64,000 bases of DNA from Lysinibacillus telephonicus (GCF_003966145.1 NZ_RXNR01000009.1:28692-92691); one strand, 5' to 3'; shown: positions 17,749 through 26,625, numbered from the stretch's first letter. Notes: generated from the sequence alone by a model not told the origin. Numbers and translations: made by a program.

Positions 17749-18543
17749 CTACACGTCCTTCACATTTACAGGTAAGGGAATTTGCAATGATTTTAAAGCT
17801 TTTTCTACATCCCCACTGCGCATTAGTGATTCACCAACTAGTACACCACGTGCCCCGACATTGACAACTCTCTTTGCATCCTCTACATTCCAAATGCCAC
17901 TTTCACTAATGAATGCTATATCTTCATAAGCGGTAATTTTTTGTGCTAATTTTTCGGTTTGAGCTAAATCAACATTAAATGTTTTTAAGTCGCGATTGTT
18001 TACACCAATAATTTTAGGATGAATAGCTAATGCGCGATCCAGCTCCTCTTCGTTATGAACTTCTACTAAAACATCAAGCCCTAAATTATTCGCATAATCA
18101 TAAAAAGTTTTTAATTTTTTGTCTGAAAGTGCAGCAACAATAAGTAAGATGACAGATGCACCAGCGGCTTTTGCGTAATCTATTTGCACCTCATGAATGA
18201 TGAAATCTTTATTTAAAATTGGAATTTCAACATAGTTTCCAATATCCACTAAATCTTGAAAAGATCCTTTGAAAAATTTTTCTTCCGTTAAAACAGAAAT
18301 GCAGGCAGCACCTGCATCTGCATACTTCCTTGCTTGCTCTACAGGGTTGGCGCCTTCTGCAATCAAGCCTTTAGAAGGGGAAGCCCGTTTCATTTCTGAA
18401 ATAATTTGCAGCGTATCGGATTTTCGCAGCACATCATATAGGGATGGACGTGACTTTTGTATAACGTTAAACATAGGTTCATTTGCCATTAAAGTAGGGA
18501 GTAGAGTTTCCTTATGATCTAAAATCGTTTGTAAAATGGTCAT
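17749..18543 (-). CDS. trpC: Indole-3-glycerol phosphate synthase
   Basis: TIM-barrel enzyme of 264 residues. Family motifs include ISEMKRASPSKG (catalytic Lys), ISVLTEEKFFKGS and GVNNRDLKTF, and SESGI near the C terminus. Its ATG overlaps the trpD stop region. Confidence 0.95.
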   Translation of the reverse strand: MTILQTILDHKETLLPTLMANEPMFNVIQKSRPSLYDVLRKSDTLQIISEMKRASPSKGLIAEGANPVEQARKYADAGAACISVLTEEKFFKGSFQDLVDIGNYVEIPILNKDFIIHEVQIDYAKAAGASVILLIVAALSDKKLKTFYDYANNLGLDVLVEVHNEEELDRALAIHPKIIGVNNRDLKTFNVDLAQTEKLAQKITAYEDIAFISESGIWNVEDAKRVVNVGARGVLVGESLMRSGDVEKALKSLQIPLPVNVKDV

Positions 18544-19577
18544 TATCGTATGCGCTCCTTTAAAATGGATTGGCTGTATTCCACCACTGCGTCTAGTTTT
18601 GATAATGCACGGCCAGACATAATGCTGTCACGGGCCATATCAATACCTTCATTGATAGATGCAGCTGAACCGTAGGCAAAGAAACCAATTGCAGCATTTA
18701 ATAAAACAGCATCAAAGTAAGGACTTTGTTTTCCTTTTAGTAAATCACGCAAGATAACAGCATTTTCTTCTGGAGTTCCACCAATAAGTGCGCTAACAGA
18801 GACAGCAGATAATCCGTAGTCCTCAGCATTTAAGGTGAAAGCTTTAATCTCTCCATTTTCAAGGAGAGCAAGCTTGTTTTCGCCATCGAGTGATGCTTCA
18901 TCCATACCTTGTGTGCCAGAAACAACAACTGCACGTTCACGACCTAAAATACGAAGAACTTCGGCATATTCGCTGACAAACTCAGGGCGATTAATGCCGA
19001 CAAGCTGAGTTGTTAAATTAACTGGATTTGTAAGAGGACCAACCATATTAAAAATAGTTGGTTTTCCAATCGCCCTGCGAACTTCACCGATGCGTTTTAA
19101 TTTCGGATGAACATTTAGAGCATACAGGAAGGTAATACCTTCTTGTTTTAACAAATCAACAGAATCATTAATAGTAAAGTTTGTATGGATGCCCAATGCT
19201 TGCAACACGTCTGCACTGCCTGAAGCACTTGAAATTTTGCGGTTGCCATGTTTTGCAACGGAAACATTATTTGCAGCAAGAACGAATGCTGCTGTTGTAC
19301 TAATGTTGAAGCTTTTTAGTCCGTCGCCGCCAGTTCCGCAATTGTCAATATAAGCACCATTAGGGACGGGTACTGAAGTGGCATTAGCTTTCATAACAGT
19401 TGCAAGGGCTGCAATCTCCTCAGTTGTTTCGCCTTTTTCACTTAAGGCAACTAAAAAAGCTGCAATATCTTCTTGTGGTGTTTCCTCATTAAATACGAGC
19501 TCGGCAGCTTGAATCATGTCATCATACGATAAACTTTCATTTTGCTTCACAGTTTTTGTAAATAATTGAATACTCAT
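18543..19577 (-). CDS. trpD: Anthranilate phosphoribosyltransferase
   Basis: Transfers phosphoribose to anthranilate. The PRPP loop GTGGDGLKSFNIST and KHGNRKISSASGSADVL motif are present, and the 344-residue length is normal. It is the first gene behind the T-box leader, with a GGGAGGATG ribosome binding site. trpE and trpG, which usually precede it, are absent from this locus. Confidence 0.95.
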   Translation of the reverse strand: MSIQLFTKTVKQNESLSYDDMIQAAELVFNEETPQEDIAAFLVALSEKGETTEEIAALATVMKANATSVPVPNGAYIDNCGTGGDGLKSFNISTTAAFVLAANNVSVAKHGNRKISSASGSADVLQALGIHTNFTINDSVDLLKQEGITFLYALNVHPKLKRIGEVRRAIGKPTIFNMVGPLTNPVNLTTQLVGINRPEFVSEYAEVLRILGRERAVVVSGTQGMDEASLDGENKLALLENGEIKAFTLNAEDYGLSAVSVSALIGGTPEENAVILRDLLKGKQSPYFDAVLLNAAIGFFAYGSAASINEGIDMARDSIMSGRALSKLDAVVEYSQSILKERIR

Positions 19578-19659
19578 CTAAACTCATCCTCCCAAAATCA
19601 TAAATTAGCAGGTTAGATAAATGAAACTTTAGGTGAGGGGGGCTTTTGCGGAAAATAAA

Positions 19660-20045
19660 AAAGTCCTCTACAAAAGGAAATCCCTTTTGTAGAGGACGAT
19701 AATAGACCGCGTTGCCACCTCTGTTGAAGCATTGTTTACTTCCACCTTGGTGTGTTTTTCTTTACGAATAGGTGAATTAACACCCGAATTTAAGTAAACG
19801 AAAAACACTTCCTTATAACGTAGGAAAGACGTCAACTAACTGCCGCTAGTTGCTCTCATAAGGCCCATTCACAATATGTGTGCACTAGTTCACACCAACC
19901 ACTAGCTCTCTTAAGAACACTATATTGCTACTATTCTTATTCATCAATTTTTCTCAGCTATACTCATCTAATTTCTAAACTCTGCTTTGCTCAAACGGTG
20001 GTCGCGCTCCCGCAACCTGCTACCGTATACGAACAATTTTTGTTA
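19660..20045 (-). promoter_or_regulatory. T-box leader (Trp specifier) controlling trpDCFBA
   Basis: Read on the minus strand, the leader has the Stem I distal element AGAGAGCTAGTGGTTGGTG, a specifier region GAATGGGCC with a Trp codon TGG (19867-19865), the antiterminator T-box AGGTGGCAACGCGG (19707-19720), and a terminator with 15-bp perfect arms (19663-19697) followed by TTTTTT. Uncharged tRNA-Trp would stabilise the antiterminator and allow trp transcription. An additional hairpin lies at the transcript's 5' end (see separate entry). Confidence 0.92.
19995..20026 (-). promoter_or_regulatory. Extra 5' hairpin ahead of T-box Stem I
   Basis: ACGGT pairs with ACCGT, and GGTTGCG pairs with CGCGACC around a GGAG loop, with AGCA bulged on one side: 12 pairs in total. 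It lies about 20 nt downstream of the predicted transcript start and some 55 nt before Stem I. Canonical T-box leaders do not need such an element. No T-run follows, so it is not a terminator. Confidence 0.55.
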
Positions 20046-20051
20046 ACTAGA

Positions 20052-20080
20052 ATTGTAGACTTAATTTTTCTTGTTGTCAA
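20052..20080 (-). promoter_or_regulatory. Promoter of the trp T-box transcript
   Basis: TTGACA and TACAAT on the minus strand separated by exactly 17 bp, immediately upstream of the leader. Confidence 0.8.
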
Positions 20081-20133
20081 TGTTTTCTGAAAAATTGTAG
20101 TGGGATTTGGTTTCAACGTCTTATAAAGCTCTA

Positions 20134-20165
20134 AAATAAAAAGCCGAGAACATAAAGCTCCCGGC
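20134..20165 (-). terminator. Terminator of queT
   Basis: On the minus strand GCCGGGA pairs with TCTCGGC (one G-T pair), followed by TTTTTATTTT, 10 bases after the queT stop. Confidence 0.75.
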
Positions 20166-20175
20166 AAAATACAAA

Positions 20176-20658
20176 TTAAACTAAATCTTTGAAGTTTAAA
20201 CGTTTATTTAAAAGATGCATAATTGGCACCCCAACAGCTAATACAACGAATTCGCCTACTGCACATGTAAACCATGTCAATAAGAATGGCAATTCTAGTG
20301 CTAAGTTTAATTCGAAGGCAATGATGAACATTGTAACAGTAAATAAAAACGTATTAATGATCATGCGCAATAATGTGTTTTTCACAAACTTACAAATCAA
20401 AATAAAGATTGTAAGAGTGATAATAGAGTGGCTAACACCAAACACTAAATCGTATACGCCCAATGGTGAAAATAAATTTGAAATAAATACACCAATAACA
20501 ATGCCTAGCATAAAGCGTGGATTAAATGCCACTAAGTGATTAAACATCTCCGAAACCCGAAATTGGATCTCTGTAAAACCAAATGGTGCAACTAAAAGGG
20601 TAACCGCTATATAAAGCGCAGCAATAATCCCGGTAGTCGCTAAAAACTTCACTTTCAT
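20176..20658 (-). CDS. queT: QueT-family queuosine-precursor transporter
   Basis: A membrane protein of about 160 residues with five hydrophobic segments, of the QueT (S-component-like) family that imports queuine-pathway precursors such as preQ1. Conserved EIQFRVSEMFN and NPRFMLGIVIG are present. The preQ1-I riboswitch directly upstream supports the substrate. The start is the ATG eight bases after GGAG; an ATG six bases earlier crowds the ribosome binding site. Confidence 0.85.
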   Translation of the reverse strand: MKVKFLATTGIIAALYIAVTLLVAPFGFTEIQFRVSEMFNHLVAFNPRFMLGIVIGVFISNLFSPLGVYDLVFGVSHSIITLTIFILICKFVKNTLLRMIINTFLFTVTMFIIAFELNLALELPFLLTWFTCAVGEFVVLAVGVPIMHLLNKRLNFKDLV

Positions 20659-20666
20659 ATTCATTT

Positions 20667-20705
20667 CTCCTTAGTTTTTTTTCGTGGGATGGTTTCGAAC
20701 CACGG
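20667..20705 (-). promoter_or_regulatory. preQ1-I riboswitch
   Basis: On the minus strand GTGG.TTC..CCCAC forms the small P1 hairpin, followed by an A-rich tail ending ACTAAGGAG, the class I preQ1 pattern. The last bases are the ribosome binding site of queT, so ligand binding would sequester it and reduce translation. Confidence 0.85.
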
Positions 20706-20724
20706 TGACTGAACACAAAATAAT

Positions 20725-20753
20725 ATACTATAATAATTCTTTTACTATGTCAA
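20725..20753 (-). promoter_or_regulatory. Promoter of the preQ1 riboswitch-queT transcript
   Basis: TTGACA and TAGTAT on the minus strand, 17 bp apart, about 20 bases upstream of the aptamer. Confidence 0.55.
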
Positions 20754-20953
20754 ATTGTTATTAAAAGGTAAGAGGTATAGGCTAGAAGTTTTACAAAGAT
20801 GCGAAAAATGTCGAAAAATAGACAAAATTTTAAAATTTTATTAACATAATAATTTCTTTACAGGAATTCAATGTTTTAACGGTTTAAAGCGCCAAATTAA
20901 TATTTTTAATGTAGTAATTTGAATTTACTATATTCAGAACATTCTTAATGTTG

Positions 20954-20982
20954 TTGACTATCATGTTGCAGCAATGTAATAT
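20954..20982 (+). promoter_or_regulatory. Promoter of the PF04392-type ABC operon
   Basis: TTGACT and TAATAT separated by 17 bp, about 100 bp before the lipoprotein start. No T-box is seen in this leader, unlike streptococcal trpXYZ. A short inverted stretch (TCTTATTTgagaGAAATAAGG) lies just before the ribosome binding site. Confidence 0.55.
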
Positions 20983-21083
20983 ATCGATAAACTCAAACTT
21001 TTTTGAATTATTAAATAGGTAAAGAAATTTATTCAAAAACGAGTCTATAAATCTTATTTGAGAGAAATAAGGGGGAAGTTTAC

Positions 21084-22109
21084 ATGAAAAATAGTATGGC
21101 AAAGCTTTCGTTCTTACTATTTGGTTTAGTACTTTTACTAGCTGCATGTGGCGGCGGTAATGAAACATCTACTGAATCAACAGAAGGCAACTCAGGTACA
21201 AACACAGATACAGAACAGCCAACTGATGCAAAGTCATTTAAAGTCGGGATTACACAAATTGTTGAGCATCCATCGTTAGATGCTGCAACAGAAGGTTTTA
21301 AAGCAGCTCTTGAAGAATCTGGTTTAAACATAGAGTTCGTTGATAAAAACGCTCAAAATGATCAAAGTATGAATACGACAATTGCACAAGACTTAGTAAA
21401 TCAAGGTGTTGATTTAATTTTTGCTAACTCAACTCCATCCGCTCAAGCAGTTAAAGGTGCAACATCTGATATTCCAATCATTTTCACATCTGTAACAGAT
21501 GCTGTAGGAGCAGAATTAGTAGAATCAATGGAAGCTCCTGGAGGCAACGTAACAGGGACTGTAGACTTACATCCTGATACAATTGCAAATACTGTAGCAT
21601 TCCTTAAAGATGAATTAGGCGCGAAAAAAGTTGGTACTGTTTACAACACTGGTGAGCAAAACTCTGTTGCACAAATTGAACAAGTAAAAGCCTTATTAGA
21701 AGAATCTGGCCTAGAACTAGTTGAAGCACCAGTTTCAACTTCAGCAGAAGTAAAACAAGCGACTGAATCTTTAATTGGTCAAGTAGATTCTTTATATATC
21801 ATTACGGATAACACGGTAGTATCTGCATTAGAGTCAGTAATTGACGTTGCAAATGCAAACCAACTTCCTTTAATGGTTGGAGAACTTGATTCAGTAAAAC
21901 GCGGTGGATTAGGTGCTTACGGTTTTGAATATTATGATATCGGTTATGAAGCGGGACAAATGGCTGTGAAAATTTTAAATGGTGAAGCAACACCTGCAGA
22001 AATTCCAGCAGCTTACCCAGCAAACTTAAAATTACTTATTAATAAATCAGCTGCAGATAACCTAGGTCTTGAAATTAAAGATACTTGGAATGCAGAAGTT
22101 TACGAATAA
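21084..22109 (+). CDS. ABC transporter substrate-binding lipoprotein (PF04392, TrpX-like)
   Basis: 341 residues. The signal peptide ends at LLAAC (Cys 22) and is followed by a Ser/Thr/Glu linker. The periplasmic-binding-type domain contains VGITQIVEHPSLDAATEGFK and FANSTPSAQAVKGAT, typical of PF04392. In streptococci this family imports tryptophan or tyrosine (TrpXYZ), but other members have different ligands, so the substrate is unproven. First of a three-gene operon with permease and ATPase. Confidence 0.8.
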   Translation: MKNSMAKLSFLLFGLVLLLAACGGGNETSTESTEGNSGTNTDTEQPTDAKSFKVGITQIVEHPSLDAATEGFKAALEESGLNIEFVDKNAQNDQSMNTTIAQDLVNQGVDLIFANSTPSAQAVKGATSDIPIIFTSVTDAVGAELVESMEAPGGNVTGTVDLHPDTIANTVAFLKDELGAKKVGTVYNTGEQNSVAQIEQVKALLEESGLELVEAPVSTSAEVKQATESLIGQVDSLYIITDNTVVSALESVIDVANANQLPLMVGELDSVKRGGLGAYGFEYYDIGYEAGQMAVKILNGEATPAEIPAAYPANLKLLINKSAADNLGLEIKDTWNAEVYE

Positions 22110-22138
22110 TATTGAAGTTAGTTAGGAGATGATTCATT

Positions 22139-23170
22139 ATGTTTGCAGCATTGTTCGGTTCGGTCGAGCAAGGAATCATCTATGCAATTATGGCGCTCGG
22201 AGTGTATTTAACATTCCGAGTGTTAGATTTTCCGGATTTAACGGTTGACGGCAGCTTTGTAACAGGGGCAGCTACTGCGGCAACAATGATTGCACTTGGC
22301 TACAACCCAATACTAGCTACGTTATTAGCAATTGTTGCTGGATTTATTGCAGGATGTATGACAGGACTATTACACACAAAAGGAAAAATAAATCCACTTC
22401 TTTCAGGGATTTTAATGATGATTGCATTGTATTCAATCAATCTTCGAATCATGGGGTTATCTGCAGAAAATGCAATTGTTCGCCCAAATATTCCACTTAT
22501 GAATTCAGAGACAATCTTTTCGCAATTCAATGCTTTTTGGAGTACTTTAGGCATTGATGACGTAATGACAAACTTCGTGAAAAATACATTAGGCTTCCAA
22601 TCAGCTCCATCTACATGGGGAATAGCATTAGTAGTATTAATTATCACTCTAATTATTAAATTAATTGCCGATTGGTTCTTAAAAACAGAAGTTGGGCTTG
22701 CGATCCGTGCAACAGGTGATAATAAACGAATGATTCGAAGCTTCTCAGCAAACACGGATTCTTTAATTGTATTAGGACTTGGGCTTTCAAACGCCTTAGT
22801 TGCATTTTCTGGAGCTTTAATCGCTCAATATTCGAAATTTGCAGATGTAAATATGGGGATTGGGATGATTGTGATTGGTCTTGCTTCTGTTATTATCGGG
22901 GAAGCGATTTTTGGAACAAAGACAATCTTCCGTACAACAATTGCTGTAGTAGCAGGTGCAATTATTTATCGTATCATATATGCGGTTGCGCTTCGTATCG
23001 AATGGTTGGATACTTCTGATATGAAGTTAATTACGGCAGTTATTGTTATTTTAGCTTTAGTTATTCCACAAATGATTGAAAAACGCCGCGAGAAAAAGCG
23101 TAAAGAAAAACGGCGTGCTGAACGTCTTAGTCAACAAAACGTAGCGCAAGGGGGGAATCACCTTGCTTAG
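22139..23170 (+). CDS. ABC transporter permease (TrpY-like)
   Basis: Branched-chain-amino-acid-type permease of 343 residues with eight to nine hydrophobic segments. DFPDLTVDGSFVTGAA near residue 31 is a family hallmark, and AIRATGDNKRMIRSF is the cytoplasmic coupling loop. A Lys/Arg-rich tail ends the protein. It overlaps the ATPase gene by 8 bp. Confidence 0.85.
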   Translation: MFAALFGSVEQGIIYAIMALGVYLTFRVLDFPDLTVDGSFVTGAATAATMIALGYNPILATLLAIVAGFIAGCMTGLLHTKGKINPLLSGILMMIALYSINLRIMGLSAENAIVRPNIPLMNSETIFSQFNAFWSTLGIDDVMTNFVKNTLGFQSAPSTWGIALVVLIITLIIKLIADWFLKTEVGLAIRATGDNKRMIRSFSANTDSLIVLGLGLSNALVAFSGALIAQYSKFADVNMGIGMIVIGLASVIIGEAIFGTKTIFRTTIAVVAGAIIYRIIYAVALRIEWLDTSDMKLITAVIVILALVIPQMIEKRREKKRKEKRRAERLSQQNVAQGGNHLA

Positions 23171-23957
23171 ATTAGAAGGCATTAACAAAATTTTTAATGA
23201 AGGTACACCAGATGAAAAAATTGCCTTAGATAATATTAATCTTCACTTGGCACCTGGTGATTTCGTTACAATTATCGGAAGTAACGGTGCCGGTAAGTCT
23301 ACAATGATGAACATGATTTCAGGAGCACTTACTCCTGACTTCGGTGCAGTAACAATTGATGACAAAGAAGTGACAAAGCTACCAGAGTATAAGCGTTCTC
23401 AATTTATTGGTCGTGTGTTCCAGGATCCAATGGCAGGAACGGCACCATCTATGACGATTGAGGAAAATTTGGCGATAGCTTACTCAAGAAATGCAAAGCG
23501 CCGCTTCCGTGGTGGAGTGAATCGCGAACGCCGTGACTTTTTCAGAACGTCATTGGAAAAGCTACATTTAAACTTAGAAAATCGTTTAAATGCAAAAGTA
23601 GGGATGCTCTCAGGTGGGGAACGACAAGCGTTGTCGTTACTAATGGCAACATTTACAAAACCCGCAATATTGCTGTTGGATGAACATACAGCAGCACTTG
23701 ACCCATCTCGAGCAGAACTCATTACGAATTTAACGAAGCAGCTTGTTGAAGAGGGGAACTTAACGACATTGATGGTTACCCATAACATGCAACAAGCAAT
23801 TGACTTAGGAAACCGCCTTATCATGATGGATAAAGGCCAAATCATTTTATCGATTGATGAAGACAAAAAACCAAACCTAACTATCCCAGACTTAATGTCA
23901 GAATTCGAAAAAATCCGCGGAGAAAAAATGAACTCTGATAGAGCGTTGTTGGGATAA
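23163..23957 (+). CDS. ABC transporter ATP-binding protein (TrpZ-like)
   Basis: 264 residues with Walker A GSNGAGKST, signature LSGGERQAL and Walker B LLLDEHTAALD. A TTG start is used (LRLEGINKIF), preceded by GGGGGAA inside the permease gene. It energises the adjacent permease. Confidence 0.88.
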   Translation: MLRLEGINKIFNEGTPDEKIALDNINLHLAPGDFVTIIGSNGAGKSTMMNMISGALTPDFGAVTIDDKEVTKLPEYKRSQFIGRVFQDPMAGTAPSMTIEENLAIAYSRNAKRRFRGGVNRERRDFFRTSLEKLHLNLENRLNAKVGMLSGGERQALSLLMATFTKPAILLLDEHTAALDPSRAELITNLTKQLVEEGNLTTLMVTHNMQQAIDLGNRLIMMDKGQIILSIDEDKKPNLTIPDLMSEFEKIRGEKMNSDRALLG

Positions 23958-23974
23958 TAAAAGTAAACAAATAT

Positions 23975-24014
23975 AAAATTGACTCCAATTTAACAATTGG
24001 GGTCAATTTTTTTT
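23975..24014 (+). terminator. Terminator of the PF04392 ABC operon
   Basis: AAAATTGACTCCAATT pairs with AATTGGGGTCAATTTT around a TAAC loop, followed by more T. Confidence 0.88.
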
Positions 24015-24217
24015 GTAGGTTATGAAATTTGATTTTCATAAACAAGTAGGAACTGCAAGTAAATTGTGTTCTTACTTGTTTTTTATAAGAAAGAAGATAA
24101 TTTGAAGTTGTTGAAAATTTAATTTTCATCTTAGTAAATGAAGGTGAAATTAATATTTATGAGATTTGTCTCAAATAGTTTTAGGGTAATAAAATAGGGG
24201 GGCAAGGAGGGGGATAG

Positions 24218-25195
24218 ATGATAGTTTTAGAGCGAGAGAGTTCCAATAAAATGATTATGTTAGAAATATTAATGCGTCGGTTGGATGAAGAGGATATGGA
24301 TTATGAATATTTCAGAAATCAGTATAAAACCATAAAGTATGGCTATGAAGGTGAGATGCATGTAGACCGCGAATGGGAAGAAATTATAATCCCATCAAAA
24401 TATTATTTGTTCCATAATTTTGAAACTGAGAATGAAGTGAAACATTCACATCAAATTGATACGATCTTTGCTAGTCAGAATTTTATTTTATTATTGGAAA
24501 TAAAAAATATTGGTGGAAGAATTGATTTTGATCAAAAAAAGCATCAGTTTATGAGAACTCGGTTAGATGGTACAAAAGATGGGTATTCGAATCCGGTTGA
24601 TCAAATCGAGCGTCATGTTAGATTTTTCAAACGTATTTTCATGAAATGGGAAATAGCATTACCAATTGAGTACGCAATTATTCTAACACAGCCTTCTACG
24701 GTTATAGGAGATACCCCTAATAATGCAGCTATATTTCATGTGAGTGGATTGCAAACGTATGTATATAATTTATTTGCAAAGTATCAAAAGAATCAAATCT
24801 CGCCACATAAATTGGAGATATTAAAAAACCATTTGCTGGCAATTAGAAAGCGGAAAATATGGGACCCGAAGATTGATAAAAATAAGCTGCGCAAGGGAGT
24901 TTTATGTAAAGCTTGTAATTATAAATCAGTTATGAGATTTGAGCACGGCAATTTTATTTGCCCTATGTGTAAAGCGAAAAATAAAGACGCATTATATGAG
25001 GCGTTATATGACTACAGGCATCTACATAGTGAATGGATAACGAATTATGATCTTAGAAATTACTTAAATATTGGATCGCGATTTGCTGTTAAGCGTTTAG
25101 TTTCTAATTTAAATCTAGAATATGAAGGTATAAGAAAAGACCGAAAGTACCGGATACCGGACAATATTCTAACGTTTATAGAAAAACGCACATAA
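24218..25195 (+). CDS. NERD-domain protein with zinc ribbon
   Basis: 325 residues. The NERD (nuclease-related) domain covers about residues 40-150, with HQIDTIFASQNFILLLEIKN holding the D..E.K nuclease-like pattern. A CxxC...CxxC zinc ribbon (CKACNYKS..ICPMCKAKNK) lies near 229-252, then a helix-turn-helix-like C terminus (NYLNIGSRFAVKRLV). The activity and target are unknown; the fold suggests DNA processing. No partner gene is in an operon with it. The last two sense codons and stop (CGC ACA TAA) are the first unit of a 21-bp repeat array. Confidence 0.75.
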   Translation: MIVLERESSNKMIMLEILMRRLDEEDMDYEYFRNQYKTIKYGYEGEMHVDREWEEIIIPSKYYLFHNFETENEVKHSHQIDTIFASQNFILLLEIKNIGGRIDFDQKKHQFMRTRLDGTKDGYSNPVDQIERHVRFFKRIFMKWEIALPIEYAIILTQPSTVIGDTPNNAAIFHVSGLQTYVYNLFAKYQKNQISPHKLEILKNHLLAIRKRKIWDPKIDKNKLRKGVLCKACNYKSVMRFEHGNFICPMCKAKNKDALYEALYDYRHLHSEWITNYDLRNYLNIGSRFAVKRLVSNLNLEYEGIRKDRKYRIPDNILTFIEKRT

Positions 25196-25303
25196 ATAAT
25201 GAGGAACCGCACATAAATTCTCTAAAACCGCTCATAAATCTCGAAAAATCGCACATAAAGTTCGAGAATTCGCACATAAAGTCCAGGAACTCGCACATAA
25301 ACC
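25187..25303. repeat. 21-bp tandem repeat array, six units
   Basis: The core CGCACATAAA (one unit CGCTCATAAA) begins at 25187, 25208, 25229, 25250, 25271 and 25292, exactly 21 bp apart, while the other 11 bases of each unit vary. The first unit overlaps the NERD gene stop. The same core in reverse orientation and the same period occur at 47259-47352. The 7-residue peptide repeat in a minus-strand frame is a by-product. Confidence 0.9.
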
Positions 25304-25309
25304 TAATGC

Positions 25310-25349
25310 CAAAACAAAAACACGCACCCGATCCAAAAATCGAGTGCGT
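25310..25349 (-). terminator. Terminator of ilvA
   Basis: On the minus strand ACGCACTCGAT pairs with ATCGGGTGCGT, then GTTTTTGTTTT. It starts 14 bases beyond the ilvA stop. Confidence 0.8.
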
Positions 25350-25362
25350 AACTAAATTCATT

Positions 25363-26625
25363 TTACACTAGCAATCCGAATAATGTGCTATCCTTATTTA
25401 CTTCTTTAAACTCGAAGCCATTGATTCTCATGCGATCGACTAGGGCTTGGTAGTCTTCTGGTTTGCTTACTTCGATTCCTACTAGTGCAGGGCCGCTTTC
25501 TTTGTTATTTTTCTTTGTATACTCGAATGTAGTAATGTCGTCGTTTGGACCGAGCACAACTGTTAGGAATTGACGTAATGCTCCAGCACGTTGTGGGAAG
25601 CTTACGATGAAGTAATAAAGCAAGCCTTCATATAGTAAAGACTTCTCTCTAATTTCCTGCATACGACTGATGTCATTATTTCCACCAGTAATGACAACGA
25701 CAACACTTTTTCCTTTAATTTGATCAGCGTATAAATCGAGTGCTGCAACTGGAAGCGCTCCAGATGGCTCAGCAACGATGGCATGCTTATTATATAAATC
25801 TAGAATCGTTGTACTTACTTTGCCCTCAGGAACAAGCACGATGTCATCCAAATAATTTCTGCATATTTCATAAGTTGTAGATCCAACACATTGTACGGCT
25901 GTGCCATCACAAAATTTATCGATTTTATCCAAAGTTATTGGACCTTCATTTTCGAATGCAGCTTTCATACTAGCAGCACCTGCTGGCTCAACACCGATAA
26001 CCTTACTATTGGGTGAGATATGTTTTACGTAAGCTGAAATGCCGGCCATGAGACCACCGCCGCCAATTCCTGCAAAAATGAAGTCAAGCGGCTCTTCGAT
26101 GTCGTTTAATACTTCGACAGCAACAGTACCTTGACCTGCGATAATGTCTATATCATTAAACGGGTGGATGAAAATCATGTTATGCTCTTCGCAATATTCC
26201 ATTGCAGCAGCGGCAGAATCATCAAAAGTATCCCCGGCTAAAATAATTTCAATATTGTTTCGACCAAACATACGAACTTGGTCGACTTTTTGTTTTGGAG
26301 TTGTTAAAGGCATGAAAATAGCACCTTTAATATTTAAATGAGCGCAAGCAAAAGCAACACCTTGAGCGTGGTTGCCAGCACTTGCACAGACAACGCCGCT
26401 AGTACGAGCAGCATCCTCAATTTTTTTGATTTTATAATATGCACCACGCAATTTGAATGAACGAACATGTTGTAAATCTTCACGTTTAATATAAATGTTC
26501 GCACCGTATTTTTCAGATAAATAGTCATTCTTTTGAAGTGGTGTATGTAAAACGACATCTTTCAATAGATGATGTGCAATTAAAATATTTTCCACTGCAA
26601 GGGATCTAGTGTCTGCAACTTCCAT
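25363..26625 (-). CDS. ilvA: Threonine dehydratase (biosynthetic)
   Basis: PLP enzyme converting threonine to 2-oxobutyrate for isoleucine synthesis. PLP lysine K58 is in VRSFKLRGAY, and the glycine phosphate loop is GIGGGGLMAG. The C-terminal ~85 residues (YFIVSFPQRAGALRQFL to the end) form a single ACT-like regulatory domain, the short 420-residue Bacillus type. A GGAGG ribosome binding site precedes the ATG. It stands alone. Confidence 0.93.
   Translation of the reverse strand: MEVADTRSLAVENILIAHHLLKDVVLHTPLQKNDYLSEKYGANIYIKREDLQHVRSFKLRGAYYKIKKIEDAARTSGVVCASAGNHAQGVAFACAHLNIKGAIFMPLTTPKQKVDQVRMFGRNNIEIILAGDTFDDSAAAAMEYCEEHNMIFIHPFNDIDIIAGQGTVAVEVLNDIEEPLDFIFAGIGGGGLMAGISAYVKHISPNSKVIGVEPAGAASMKAAFENEGPITLDKIDKFCDGTAVQCVGSTTYEICRNYLDDIVLVPEGKVSTTILDLYNKHAIVAEPSGALPVAALDLYADQIKGKSVVVVITGGNNDISRMQEIREKSLLYEGLLYYFIVSFPQRAGALRQFLTVVLGPNDDITTFEYTKKNNKESGPALVGIEVSKPEDYQALVDRMRINGFEFKEVNKDSTLFGLLV

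Noticed and set aside
19878..20090. Plus-strand 70-codon frame in the trp leader
   Set aside because: It is antisense to the T-box leader, whose structural elements explain the sequence.
25187..25303. Possible CRISPR array
   Set aside because: Repeat and spacer together are only 21 bp, the repeat core is 10 bp, and no cas genes are present.
25176..25361. Minus-strand frame with a seven-residue peptide repeat (FMCEFSN-like)
   Set aside because: It is the translation of the 21-bp DNA repeat read in one frame, runs through the ilvA terminator and lacks a ribosome binding site.
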